Source: Salinibaculum sp. SYNS191 (GTDB lineage: Archaea; Halobacteriota; Halobacteria; Halobacteriales; Haloarculaceae). Taken from it: a DNA stretch of 64,000 nt. The notes under the pieces are model-generated. The model saw only the letters and a program-made list of their open reading frames with translations, was not told the origin of the DNA and searched no databases. Made by a program: the position numbers and the translations under genes. Below are positions 35,257 to 43,827 of the stretch, piece after piece (position 1 is the first letter of the stretch; the number at the start of each line of letters is the position of its first letter). Location of the stretch: the NCBI RefSeq assembly GCF_037338445.1, contig NZ_CP147838.1:2790001-2854000 (forward strand), read 5' to 3'.

Positions 35257-36579
35257 ATGTCGATTCCCCGCCGTCTCTGGGCGCTGCGGCGCGAGCGCCC
35301 CCTCTTCGTCGCCCTCGCCGCCCTGACCGTCGTCACCCTGCTCGGCTGGCTGGTCGTGGAGTCGTACATCCAGCGGGCCGGCGTCGGCCTCCCCTACACG
35401 TTCAACGACTTCAGCGCCTACACCGGCGGTCTCGCCCGCTGGACCGAGGGCGGCCCGCTGTACATGGAACAGGAGAACGGCGGCTACCACGGCGAGTACC
35501 TCTACCCGCCGGTCACCGTCCTCCTCTTTTACCCCTTCGGCACGCTCGGGTTCAAGACCGGCGCGATACTGTTCGGCGTGACCTCTATCGTCCTGCTGTG
35601 GGTCGGGCTGGAGGCAGTCGCCCGCGTGCTCGGCTACCGGCTGCGCATCTGGGAACGGCTCGGACTGCTGGTCGCCATCTTCGCCTTCCAGCCGGTCATC
35701 CGTAACTTCCGGTGGGCCCAGACCGCGACCTTTCTGACCGGCCTGCTGGCGCTGGCCTTCTACGCCCAGGAACGCGGGGCAGCGGCCGAGTCGCTGTACG
35801 CGGACCGCGAACTCGGCGGCCGGACCCGGGCGGCCTTTCGCTACGGGAGCGGCGCGTTGACGACGCTCGGCAGTTCCTTCAAGCTCTTTTTCGCCACCTC
35901 CGGGGCACACCTGCTCCGGGACCGCAAGCGCTTCGCCGGCGCGATAGCCACCGCCGGTGCGCTGGCGGTGGCGTCGCTGGCCGTCTTCGGCGTCGAGACT
36001 CACCTGACGTACCTCGACGTCCTGCTGTGGGGGAAGGGGTGGGGCGACACGGAGGCGGTCTACCTCTGGGACACCTCGGCGGCGTACCGGCCGCTGCACA
36101 TCTTCGGCGGCCTCGGCCTCTACCTCAAGGTGCTCGGGATTCTCGGCGTCATCGCGCTGGCGCTGCTGACCCGGGACGACGACTCGGCCGCGGCCCGGCA
36201 CACGACGTTCGCACTCGGCGTCGCCGTGGTGCCGCTCTTTGCGCCCCAGGCCGACAGCCACGACCTCGTCGTGATGGTACTGCCGGCGGTCATCATGCTC
36301 GCCCACGAACTCGACCGGCCGGACGGTCACGCGTGGATTCCGGTCCTGTCGGTGCTACTGGTCCATTTCCACCGGTACGCACTCGAACTGCTGAAGCATC
36401 CGCCGGGGTCTATCTCCGTCGAGACTGCCAGAAATCTCGCGCCGTATCTCCAGCCTGGCATGTGGGCGACGTTTTTGCTCGTCGGTATCGCGGCCTACCG
36501 GGTTGCAGAGCGTGCCCGAACCCCGACCTCCCTCCGGACGGTCCGCGAGCGGGTGAGCGGCGGGATTTCGTCGGACTGA
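35257..36579 (+). CDS. GT87-type (DUF2029) membrane glycosyltransferase
   Basis: 440 residues with about ten transmembrane helices. It resembles GT-C fold mannosyltransferases that use polyprenyl-phosphate sugars. An acidic loop after the first helix (FNDFSAYTGGLARWTEGGPLY) carries the probable catalytic Asp, followed by YLYPPVTVLLFYPFG, a typical family motif. Its target could be the S-layer N-glycan or a glycolipid. The ATG at 35257 (MSIPRRLWALRRERP) gives a basic N-terminus before the first helix. Confidence 0.8.
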   Translation: MSIPRRLWALRRERPLFVALAALTVVTLLGWLVVESYIQRAGVGLPYTFNDFSAYTGGLARWTEGGPLYMEQENGGYHGEYLYPPVTVLLFYPFGTLGFKTGAILFGVTSIVLLWVGLEAVARVLGYRLRIWERLGLLVAIFAFQPVIRNFRWAQTATFLTGLLALAFYAQERGAAAESLYADRELGGRTRAAFRYGSGALTTLGSSFKLFFATSGAHLLRDRKRFAGAIATAGALAVASLAVFGVETHLTYLDVLLWGKGWGDTEAVYLWDTSAAYRPLHIFGGLGLYLKVLGILGVIALALLTRDDDSAAARHTTFALGVAVVPLFAPQADSHDLVVMVLPAVIMLAHELDRPDGHAWIPVLSVLLVHFHRYALELLKHPPGSISVETARNLAPYLQPGMWATFLLVGIAAYRVAERARTPTSLRTVRERVSGGISSD

Positions 36580-36599
36580 GCGGTGTTCTCTGGCTGTGA

Positions 36600-36703
36600 A
36601 AACACCCCATAAGCTTGTCTTACCCTTGTTATCATTTTGAGGAATGATAGCCGGGCAAAACACTTATGCACACGATGCTATACGTCAAGCTTAAGAAGTA
36701 GCC
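36600..36703 (+). promoter_or_regulatory. Control region of cetZ1
   Basis: The 124-base gap upstream of cetZ1 is A/T-rich, with ttatcattttgagg (about 36629-36642) and aaaacacttatgcac (about 36656-36670) as possible promoter elements. Two copies of AAGCTT (36611 and 36688) flank this stretch. A TATA box 35-45 bases before the ATG would fit the second element. Confidence 0.4.
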
Positions 36704-37879
36704 ATGAAACTCGCGATGATAGGATTCGGGCAGGCCGGCGGGAAAATCGTCGACAAGTTCCTGGAATACGACGAGCGGACGGGCAGTGGGATCGTCCGCT
36801 CGGCGGTTGCAGTGAACACGGCGAAGGCCGACTTGCTCGGACTCGAACGGATTCCGGAGGAGCAACGCGTGCTCATCGGCCAGGCCCGGGTGAAGGGCCA
36901 CGGCGTGGGCGCGGACAACGAACTCGGCGCGGAAATCGCCGAGGAGGACATCGACGAGATTCAGGGGGCCATCGACAACATCCCCGTCCACGAAATCGAC
37001 GCGTTCCTCATCGTCGCGGGGCTCGGCGGGGGGACCGGCTCCGGTGGCTCACCCGTCCTGGCGAAACACCTCAAGCGCATCTACACCGAGCCCGTCTACG
37101 GCCTCGGCATCCTGCCCGGCGGCGACGAGGGTGGCATCTACACCCTCAACGCCGCGCGCTCGTTCCAGACCTTCGTCCGCGAGGTGGACAACCTGCTCGT
37201 CTTCGACAACGACGCCTGGCGCAAGACCGGCGAGTCCGTCGAGGGCGGCTACGAACAGATCAACGACGAGATCGTCCGCCGCTTCGGCGTGCTCTTCGGG
37301 GCCGGCGAGGTCGGCGCGGGCGACAACGTCGCCGAGAGCGTCGTCGACTCCTCCGAGATTATCAACACGCTCGCGGGCGGGGGCGTCTCCACCGTCGGCT
37401 ACGCCACCGAGTCCGTCGAGACGAGCGACTCCGGCGGCGGCCTGCTCTCGCGGTTCAAGGGCGAGGACGACGACGGCATGGACAGCGCCAACACCACCAA
37501 CCGCATCACGTCGCTGGTACGCAAGGCCGCACTCGGGCGGCTGACGCTGCCCTGTGAAATCGACGGGGCCGAGCGCGCGCTGCTCGTGCTCTCGGGTCCC
37601 TCGGAGCATCTCAACCGGAAGGGAATAGAGCGCGGCCGGAAGTGGCTCGAAGAGCAGACCGGCAGCATGGAGGTCCGCGGTGGTGACTACCCCATCCGCG
37701 AGCCGAACGTCGCTGCGGCGGTGCTCCTCTCGGGCGTGCACAACGTGCCCCGCATCAAGGAGCTCCAGCAAGTGGCTATCGAGGCGCAGGAGAACATGGA
37801 CGAACTCCAGCGCGAGAGCGAAGAGAATTTAGAGGCGTTGGTGGAAGATGATGAAGATGAGCTGGACCCACTCTTCTAA
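36704..37879 (+). CDS. cetZ1: Tubulin/FtsZ-like cytoskeletal GTPase CetZ1
   Basis: 391 residues. The N-terminal GTPase domain begins MKLAMIGFGQAGGKIVDKFL, and the tubulin signature loop GGGTGSGG is at 108-115. GLGILPGGDEGGIYTLNAAR and DNLLVFDNDAWRKTGESVEG are near-identical in my memory to Haloferax CetZ1. CetZ1 controls cell shape (plate-to-rod transitions) and motility in Haloferax, rather than division. The C-terminal tail is acidic (ALVEDDEDELDPLF). Its stop codon lies inside the next gene. Confidence 0.93.
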   Translation: MKLAMIGFGQAGGKIVDKFLEYDERTGSGIVRSAVAVNTAKADLLGLERIPEEQRVLIGQARVKGHGVGADNELGAEIAEEDIDEIQGAIDNIPVHEIDAFLIVAGLGGGTGSGGSPVLAKHLKRIYTEPVYGLGILPGGDEGGIYTLNAARSFQTFVREVDNLLVFDNDAWRKTGESVEGGYEQINDEIVRRFGVLFGAGEVGAGDNVAESVVDSSEIINTLAGGGVSTVGYATESVETSDSGGGLLSRFKGEDDDGMDSANTTNRITSLVRKAALGRLTLPCEIDGAERALLVLSGPSEHLNRKGIERGRKWLEEQTGSMEVRGGDYPIREPNVAAAVLLSGVHNVPRIKELQQVAIEAQENMDELQRESEENLEALVEDDEDELDPLF

Positions 37880-38612
37880 GGGCGCGCTCCTGGGGGTATT
37901 GCTCGCCATCTCGCTCGTGGCGGTCGGAACAGCCGCGGCTGTCAACGTCTCGGGGGACGCCCCGGCACCCGCGGAGAACGGGACGGAAGTCTCGATGCAG
38001 GTCACGCTGGAGGACCCGTTCGCCGACGCACCCGACCAGTGGACGCTGGCGGGGGAGACGGAACTCGACGACGCCACCTGGAACATCGAGGTGCTGAACC
38101 AGGGGCGGCTGGTCACGCGTACCGATACGAGCGGCGAGACGTTCAGCCAGCCGCTGGACTTCGAGGAGGGTGCGACGACGGTCAACGTGACCGTCACCGG
38201 CACCGTCCCGACGCTGTCGACGTTCAACTACGAGAACCGCTCGGCCGAGAACTACACCGCGGTGGCGCTGACCCAGGCCAACGGGAACGCCGTCGACCGC
38301 ACGTGGCGCTCGCACCGCTACACGAACGAGAGTAACTCCGCGCGCACGGCCATCGACGCGGCCGCAACGGCCGTCGAGGATGCGGGCGGCACCGGACAGG
38401 ACGACCTCGACCGCGCCATCAACGCCTACGACGCCGGCAACTTCGACAACGCGGAATCGCTGGCCGAGGAGGCCGAAAGCGCCGCCGAACAGAGCCAGGG
38501 CGGCCTGCCCATCGTCCTCATCGGCGGTGCCGTCGTGGTCCTGCTGCTGGTCGTCGGCGGTGGCTACTACTACTACCAGTCCCAGCAGGGCAGCGACTAC
38601 AAGCTCCAGTAG
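37848..38612 (+). CDS. Secreted or membrane-anchored protein overlapping cetZ1
   Basis: 254 residues. A signal-type helix (GALLGVLLAISLVAVGTAAAV, about 11-31) is followed by an extracellular beta-rich part with several N-glycosylation sequons (NVS, NGT, NVT, NYT). A short helical stretch precedes a C-terminal transmembrane segment (LPIVLIGGAVVVLLLVVGGG), then YYYYQSQQGSDYKLQ. It starts 32 bases inside cetZ1 (ATG 37848; 37851 and 37857 are alternatives), so the two are probably co-translated. Function is unknown; the overlap suggests a link between the envelope and the CetZ cytoskeleton. Confidence 0.8.
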   Translation: MMKMSWTHSSKGALLGVLLAISLVAVGTAAAVNVSGDAPAPAENGTEVSMQVTLEDPFADAPDQWTLAGETELDDATWNIEVLNQGRLVTRTDTSGETFSQPLDFEEGATTVNVTVTGTVPTLSTFNYENRSAENYTAVALTQANGNAVDRTWRSHRYTNESNSARTAIDAAATAVEDAGGTGQDDLDRAINAYDAGNFDNAESLAEEAESAAEQSQGGLPIVLIGGAVVVLLLVVGGGYYYYQSQQGSDYKLQ

Positions 38613-38615
38613 GGA

Positions 38616-39242
38616 ATGCGCGTTTTCGTCCCGTTCGACGCTCGCGACCCGAAGACCCGCCTCGCGCCAGTGCTCGACGACGACGAGCGCGCCGCGGTGG
38701 CCCGAGCCATGCGCCGGGACGTCCTCGACGCACTCGCAGAGACGTCCCACGACCCGGTCGTGCTCGCGACCGAGAGCGTCGACGCCGACGTGCCGGTGAC
38801 CGTCGACGCGAGTCCGCTGACCGAGGCGGTCAACGACGCGCTGGCGGGGGTCGACGGTCCCGCCGCCGTCGTGATGGCCGACCTCGCGCTCGCGACGCCG
38901 GCCGCGCTGGACCGCCTGTTCGCGCCCGACGCCGACGTGGTGCTCGCACCCGGTCTGGGCGGGGGCACGAACGCCCTCGTCGCGCGCCACCCCGACTTCC
39001 GCGTGGACTACCACGGCGTCTCCTACCGGGACCACCGCGAGGCCGCGGCGGCCGTCGGGGCCGACGTCGCGACGGTCGACTCCTTCCGCCTGGCCGTCGA
39101 CGTCGACGACCCCGCCGACCTCGCGGAGGTGCTGATTCACACCGACGGTCACACCGCCGCCGCGCTCCGCGAGGCGGGGGTCGAACTGGCCGTCGACGAG
39201 GGTCGCGTCGCCGTCTCGCGGTCTGGCGAGAACGGCGCGTAG
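38616..39242 (+). CDS. cofC: 2-phospho-L-lactate (or phosphoenolpyruvate) guanylyltransferase, F420 biosynthesis
   Basis: 208 residues with the nucleotidyltransferase fold. [20 protein letters not shown] is the N-terminal nucleotide-binding segment, and [14 protein letters not shown] contains the metal-binding Asp region. [16 protein letters not shown] is a CofC signature. The enzyme activates the three-carbon acid with GTP before CofD joins it to FO. It starts three bases after the preceding gene and stands 281 bases before cofG. Confidence 0.9.
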   Translation: MRVFVPFDARDPKTRLAPVLDDDERAAVARAMRRDVLDALAETSHDPVVLATESVDADVPVTVDASPLTEAVNDALAGVDGPAAVVMADLALATPAALDRLFAPDADVVLAPGLGGGTNALVARHPDFRVDYHGVSYRDHREAAAAVGADVATVDSFRLAVDVDDPADLAEVLIHTDGHTAAALREAGVELAVDEGRVAVSRSGENGA

Positions 39243-39302
39243 CGGGGCTGAAACACTCGAAAACGCGGCGTCTGGCGTGACCTGACGGATGAACCGAACA
39301 AG

Positions 39303-39523
39303 CATTTTTTAGGGTGACGGTGTGTATCGTCGTACGCACGGGCCGACCCGTGCAACGGGTACGTGTCTCGCGCCGCGCACCCAGACCGTGCCAGGACACC
39401 GCTCATGGCACGGCGGTCCGGCCCCACACACGGCTGGACCGCCACTTCTCCATCTTCCGCGCCCGGCGAGCCTTGCCACCGGATAGCGTGACCTCTTTGA
39501 AGGTCGCCCTCCGAGAGTGTGAC
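39303..39523 (+). promoter_or_regulatory. Structured region upstream of cofG
   Basis: After an A/T-rich catttttta (39303-39311) there are three perfect inverted repeats: GCACGGG/CCCGTGC (39336-39342, 39347-39353), CCGTGCC/GGCACGG (39386-39392, 39407-39413) and GGCGGTCC/GGACCGCC (39412-39419, 39436-39443). The second and third share bases 39412-39413 and cannot both form fully. If transcription starts near 39330, this would be a leader with alternative structures. It does not match a riboswitch class I can name. Confidence 0.4.
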
Positions 39524-40684
39524 GTGTTCCCCGGGACCGAGGCGTACGACATCGACCTCACCGTCGACGAGGAGGCCGTCGACCGCCTGCTCGACGTGCG
39601 GCCGGCCGACGTCGACCCGGCCCCGGAACTGTCCTTCTGCCGGAACGTCTTCGTGCCGCTGACGACGGCCTGCCGGTACACCTGCACGTACTGCACGTAC
39701 TACGACCCGCCCGGCGAGGCCACGCTCATGTCCCCCGAGGAGGTGCGCGAGGTCGTTCGCACCGGTGTGGACGCGGGCTGTACGGAGGCGCTCTTTACGT
39801 TCGGCGACGACCCCGACGACCGCTACACGGCCATCCACGACCAGCTGGACGAGTGGGGCCACGACTCCATCCACACCTACCTCCGGGAGTGCTGCGAGAT
39901 CGCCCTGGAGGAGGGCCTGCTGCCCCACGCGAACCCGGGCGACCAGACTCGCGAGCAGATGGCGGCCGTCGCCGACGTCAACGCCTCGATGGGCGTGATG
40001 CTGGAGACGACCGCCGAGGTGCAGGCCCACGGCGGCCCGCGCGCGAAGAACCCGGGCCAGCGGCTCAACACGCTGCGTGTCGCCGGCGAACTGGGCGTGC
40101 CCTTCACGACCGGCATCCTCGTCGGCATCGGCGAGGACTGGCGGGACCGCGCCGAGAGCATCCTCGCCATCCGCGGACTGCACGAACGGTACGGCCACAT
40201 CCAGGAGATAATCGTCCAGCCGGTCGTCGAGAACGAGCGCTGGCGAGACGGCTCCCCGGACGTGGCGACGCTGCGCCGCGCCGTGGCGATGGCCCGCGCC
40301 GGCCTGCCCGAGGAGATATCGGTCCAGGTGCCGCCGAACCTCGCGCCCGCCCGCGAGGTGGTCGACTGCGGCATCGACGACCTCGGCGGCGTCTCGCCGG
40401 TGACGGACGACCACATCAACCCCGACTACGCCTGGCCGGCCCTGGAGACGCTTCGGGACATCGCCGACCACGCCGACGTACCACTGCGCGAGCGCCTGCC
40501 GGTCTACGAGCGCTACCTGTCTCCCTCGCTGCGGAGCGCGGGCTTCGACGGGACGGCTGCGGACCCGCCGGCCGGCGCGGCCGCCGAGGCGTGGATGTCG
40601 GACCGCATCACCGAGGCACTCGCGGCCGACGACGCCGCCGGCGAACGCTACCGTGCGGTCGTCGACGGCACCGCGCCAGTTTGA
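39524..40684 (+). CDS. cofG: 7,8-didemethyl-8-hydroxy-5-deazariboflavin (FO) synthase subunit 1
   Basis: 386 residues, radical SAM. Cys50, Cys54 and Cys57 (CRYTCTYC) bind the iron-sulfur cluster. CTEALFTFGDDPDDRY and ILVGIGEDWRDRAESILAIR are CofG motifs. With CofH it makes FO, the chromophore of F420, from tyrosine and a ribitylaminouracil. The GTG start at 39524 (MFPGTEAYDID) fits haloarchaeal homologues; the frame stays open upstream to 39314 but that part holds inverted repeats and lacks conserved sequence. Confidence 0.92.
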   Translation: MFPGTEAYDIDLTVDEEAVDRLLDVRPADVDPAPELSFCRNVFVPLTTACRYTCTYCTYYDPPGEATLMSPEEVREVVRTGVDAGCTEALFTFGDDPDDRYTAIHDQLDEWGHDSIHTYLRECCEIALEEGLLPHANPGDQTREQMAAVADVNASMGVMLETTAEVQAHGGPRAKNPGQRLNTLRVAGELGVPFTTGILVGIGEDWRDRAESILAIRGLHERYGHIQEIIVQPVVENERWRDGSPDVATLRRAVAMARAGLPEEISVQVPPNLAPAREVVDCGIDDLGGVSPVTDDHINPDYAWPALETLRDIADHADVPLRERLPVYERYLSPSLRSAGFDGTAADPPAGAAAEAWMSDRITEALAADDAAGERYRAVVDGTAPV

Positions 40685-40747
40685 GGTCTGGTAACGCGTC
40701 TCGTCCGCTGTGAGAAGCTTTATCGGGTGTATTTCCCTTGCCCGCGT

Positions 40748-41428
40748 ATGGAGTCCCCGTTCGACGTCCTCGGTGTCGCCGAGGACGCCGACGACGACGT
40801 CGTCAAGCGAGCGTACCGCGAGCGGGTGAAGGAGACCCACCCCGACCAGGGCGGGTCGACTGCCGCGTTCCAGCGGGTGCGGACTGCCTACGAAGCCATC
40901 CAGGCCGGCGAGCACGACCTCCAGATTCCGACCGTCGCGGAGGTCGATGCCGAGGAGGAGGACGCGGCCATCGACGACGAGGAGGAAGAGGTCGTCGCGT
41001 TCGAGGGGCCGACCGTGGAGTACCTGAACTACGCGGTGCTGGAGGACCACGGCTGGAGTCTCGACGACGACGACCTCTTCGAGAAGGCCGCCGAGGAGAA
41101 CCTCGACGCGGCCGACTACGGCACCTTCCACGGCTCGTTCGACGAGTACCTGCTGGACGCTGCCGAGGAGGCGGGCAACACCTGGCCGTACTCCTGTCGG
41201 AGCACCGCCTGCGCGAACTGTGCTATCGCGCTCTGCGAGGGCGAGATGGCGATGCCGAAAAACCACATCCTCCCCGATGAGATGCTCGACCGCGGCATCC
41301 GGCTGTCCTGCGTCGGGACGCCGACCTCGGAGGAGTTGAAGGTCGTCTACAACGTCAAGCACCTGCCCGAACTGGACGAACTCCGGCTCCCGCCCGGCCC
41401 GTTCAAGGGTGCCCAGGCCAGCGACTGA
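40748..41428 (+). CDS. J-domain / [2Fe-2S] ferredoxin fusion
   Basis: 226 residues. A J-domain occupies the first 60 residues (SPFDVLGVAEDADDDVVKRA, then THPDQGG with the HPD motif that stimulates Hsp70). After an acidic linker, a halobacterial plant-type ferredoxin follows (VEYLNYAVLEDHGWSLDDDD onward). It has CRSTACANC (three Cys) and a distal Cys in RLSCVGTP as cluster ligands. Its C-terminal VVYNVKHL is shared with Halobacterium ferredoxin. Electron transfer is certain by motif; the chaperone link is inference. The start at ATG 40748 was chosen over 40727. Confidence 0.9.
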   Translation: MESPFDVLGVAEDADDDVVKRAYRERVKETHPDQGGSTAAFQRVRTAYEAIQAGEHDLQIPTVAEVDAEEEDAAIDDEEEEVVAFEGPTVEYLNYAVLEDHGWSLDDDDLFEKAAEENLDAADYGTFHGSFDEYLLDAAEEAGNTWPYSCRSTACANCAIALCEGEMAMPKNHILPDEMLDRGIRLSCVGTPTSEELKVVYNVKHLPELDELRLPPGPFKGAQASD

Positions 41429-42088
41429 CTACTCGCCGGCGACGAGTTCGTCGAAGACTCGCGACTCGATTTTGCGGAGGTGTTCCCCGACGGTGCTCGG
41501 CGAGGCGTCCACGCGGGCGGCGACGTCCTCGTGGGTCGCCCGCCGCGGGTTCTCGTAGTAGCCGAGGTCGACGGCCGTCTCCAGCACCTCCCGCTGGCGC
41601 TCGGTCAGCGAGAGAAAGAGGTCGCCCAGTTCCGGCGCGTGCTCGCCGGTCTCCAGCACCTCGACCTCGTACCCTTCGGTCTCGCCCGGCGTCGCCTCGC
41701 GGAACGCCTCCAGCGGCCCGACCAGCGTCAGGACGAAGGAGCCGTCGGGTTCGACCTCGATCGGCGTCTCCATGGCGAGCTGGGACTCGTACTGCAGTTC
41801 CAGCATCTCCCGGTTGACGTCGTTGGGCTCGAAGTGGGTGTAGGAGTACCACCAGCCGTCGTCCTCGACGATGCTGAAGTCGTAGACGAACTCGGACTCC
41901 GACAGAATCTGGCGGTAGCGGTCGACGTCGCCGCGGGCCTCGGCGAGCAGGAGGCCGCTGCCGTCGTCCAGTCGCTCCACCCGGTAGATGCTCCCCCGCT
42001 CGACGGCCGGGTCGCTGGCGAGCGCCTCGCCCAGCGGGTGAAAGCCCGCCCCCTTCCTGGGACTCACGCGGAGCGTGACGTAGCGCAT
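41429..42088 (-). CDS. Bat-type (HTH_10) transcription regulator without PAS/GAF sensor
   Basis: 219 residues. The C-terminal 55 residues, LTERQREVLETAVDLGYYEN through ATHEDVAARVDASPSTVGEH, form the HTH_10 domain first described in the bacterio-opsin activator Bat. The N-terminal 150 residues are a beta-rich region without a recognisable PAS or GAF domain. The ATG at 42088 (MRYVTLRV) is preferred; the open frame continues to 42358 but that part overlaps the P450 promoter and lacks conserved sequence. It converges with the J-ferredoxin gene with no gap. Target genes are unknown. Confidence 0.85.
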   Translation of the reverse strand: MRYVTLRVSPRKGAGFHPLGEALASDPAVERGSIYRVERLDDGSGLLLAEARGDVDRYRQILSESEFVYDFSIVEDDGWWYSYTHFEPNDVNREMLELQYESQLAMETPIEVEPDGSFVLTLVGPLEAFREATPGETEGYEVEVLETGEHAPELGDLFLSLTERQREVLETAVDLGYYENPRRATHEDVAARVDASPSTVGEHLRKIESRVFDELVAGE

Positions 42089-42209
42089 GCCCGACTTTGC
42101 GCCCGCCCGGGCCAAGTGTGTAACGCACCGCGACAAAAAGGGGCCGCGGATGCGGCGCAGCGAGCCTTCGGTGGTCCGGCACGAAGACCCGCCTGTCGGA
42201 GTCCCAGCT

Positions 42210-43592
42210 ATGGCAACACAGCAGACACCCTCCGGACCGCGCGGCCTGCCGCTGGTCGGCAACACGCACCAGTGGGCGCGCGACCCCAACGGCTTCCGCG
42301 AGCGCTGCGCCGCCGAGTACGGTCCCGTCACCAACTTCGAGATGCTCGGGTGGGACACCTACATGGTGACCGACCCCGACGAGATAGAGCGCATCCTCGT
42401 CAGCGAGAGCGAGCGATTCCCGAAACACAGCGACTCGAACAGCGAACTGAAAGAAATCGTCGGCGACGGCCTCATCACCAGCCAGGGCGACCTCTGGGAG
42501 CGCCAGCGCGAGGCCATCCAGCCCGCCTTCTACATGGACCACATCCGCGAGTACGCCGACATCATGGTCTCGCGCAGCGAGGAGGCGGCCGAGCGCTGGA
42601 GGGCCGGCGAGGAAATCGAGGTCCGCGAGGAGATGACCCGGCTGACGCTGGAAATCCTGGTCGACGCGATGTTCGGCCGGGACATCGACATCGAGGAACG
42701 CGGTATCTACGAGGCCGTCGAGGCCTTCCAGAAACCGATGCGGCCCGCCTACCAGCCCATCACCTTCTTCGCCCCCGACTGGACGCCACTGCCCTTCCTC
42801 CGCCGCGCCAACCGCGCCCACGAGCACCTCCACGAGCAGATTGACGACATCGTCGACCAGCGCCGCGCGAGGCGCACCGCGCTTCGGTCTGAGCGAGCGG
42901 GCGACGCCCGCGAGCAGGCTGGCCGCGACGCGGACCGAGACGACCTGCTCTCGATGCTGCTCGACGCCGACACCGAGATGAGCGACGAGCAGATTCGCGA
43001 CGAGATGATGACCTTCCTCTTCGCGGGCCACGAGACCACCGCGCTGACGCTGACCTTCCTCTGGGACCTCCTCTCCCGGAACGCGGGGGCGCGCGAGCGC
43101 CTCCACGCCGAACTCGACGCGACGCTCGACGGCCGCCCCACTATCGAGGACGTCTTCGAACTCGACTACACGAAGGCCGTCGTCAAGGAGGCGATGCGGC
43201 TGTACCCGCCTGCCCACGAGATTCGCCGCGAACCCGTCGAGGACGTCGAGATTGCGGGGTATTCCGTCCCCGAGGGCTCGCTGCTCGTCCTGCCGACGTG
43301 GGTGATGCACCGCGACGCCCGCTTCTGGGCCCACCCCGAGCAGTTCCGCCCGGAGCGGTGGCTCGACGGCGAGGGTCCCGAGACCGACCGCCCGGACTTC
43401 GCCTACTTCCCCTTCGGCGGCGGCCCGCGCCACTGCATCGGCCACCGCTTCGCCATGACCGAGGCGCAACTGGTCGTGGCGACGCTGGCCAGCCGGTGGG
43501 AACTGGAGCGGCAGTACGACGACCTTGGAGTGTCGGCTGCCGTCACGCTGCAGCCGGACGGTGACGTCACGATGGTCCCCCGACCCCGCTGA
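42210..43592 (+). CDS. Cytochrome P450
   Basis: 460 residues. PRGLPLVGNTHQWARDP begins the fold. The oxygen-activating helix has AGHETT at 272-277, the ExxR pair is Glu327/Arg330, and the heme loop is FGGGPRHCIG with ligand Cys409. No membrane anchor is present. It resembles the haloarchaeal CYP174-type enzymes; the substrate is unknown, with carotenoids or other lipids among the possibilities. Residues about 219-242 are an Arg/Ala/Asp-rich insertion coded by locally repetitive GC-rich DNA. It is divergent from the Bat-type regulator gene. Confidence 0.9.
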   Translation: MATQQTPSGPRGLPLVGNTHQWARDPNGFRERCAAEYGPVTNFEMLGWDTYMVTDPDEIERILVSESERFPKHSDSNSELKEIVGDGLITSQGDLWERQREAIQPAFYMDHIREYADIMVSRSEEAAERWRAGEEIEVREEMTRLTLEILVDAMFGRDIDIEERGIYEAVEAFQKPMRPAYQPITFFAPDWTPLPFLRRANRAHEHLHEQIDDIVDQRRARRTALRSERAGDAREQAGRDADRDDLLSMLLDADTEMSDEQIRDEMMTFLFAGHETTALTLTFLWDLLSRNAGARERLHAELDATLDGRPTIEDVFELDYTKAVVKEAMRLYPPAHEIRREPVEDVEIAGYSVPEGSLLVLPTWVMHRDARFWAHPEQFRPERWLDGEGPETDRPDFAYFPFGGGPRHCIGHRFAMTEAQLVVATLASRWELERQYDDLGVSAAVTLQPDGDVTMVPRPR

Positions 43593-43827
43593 CCGGCTCT
43601 CCCGCCCGACAAATAAAAAGGCCCCGAGATGACTGGCCGCAGACAGATGTCTGCTCCGTGTCAACTCCCGGCTGCCCGGGCCAGTGCCTCTGACCCCACT
43701 GTCGACCCACTCGACGTCGCGGGGGCCCGGCTGCCCGGGGCGAGGGGACACCCCTCCGCCGGCTTCGACCCGGTCGGCCGGCGCGGGTCCCCGGTTGCTC
43801 GTCCGCGGTCTCGCGTTCCGACTCGTG
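43593..43827. other. Gap between the convergent P450 and cofH genes, with direct repeats
   Basis: 235 bases with no supported gene. Two copies of CCCGGCTGCCCGGG (43667-43680 and 43726-43739), each partly self-complementary, lie 59 bases apart. Just after the P450 stop there is aaataaaaagg. One short open frame crosses the gap but has no ribosome site or conserved-looking sequence. Confidence 0.5.

Noticed and set aside
39314-39523. Longer N-terminus for cofG
   Set aside because: The codons before GTG 39524 fall in inverted repeats and do not resemble CofG proteins.
39243-39523. SRP RNA or RNase P RNA upstream of cofG
   Set aside because: The structured stretch is too short and lacks the conserved core sequences of those RNAs.
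41429-42358. Longer start for the Bat-type regulator
   Set aside because: The extra codons lie over the P450 promoter and start and show no conserved sequence.
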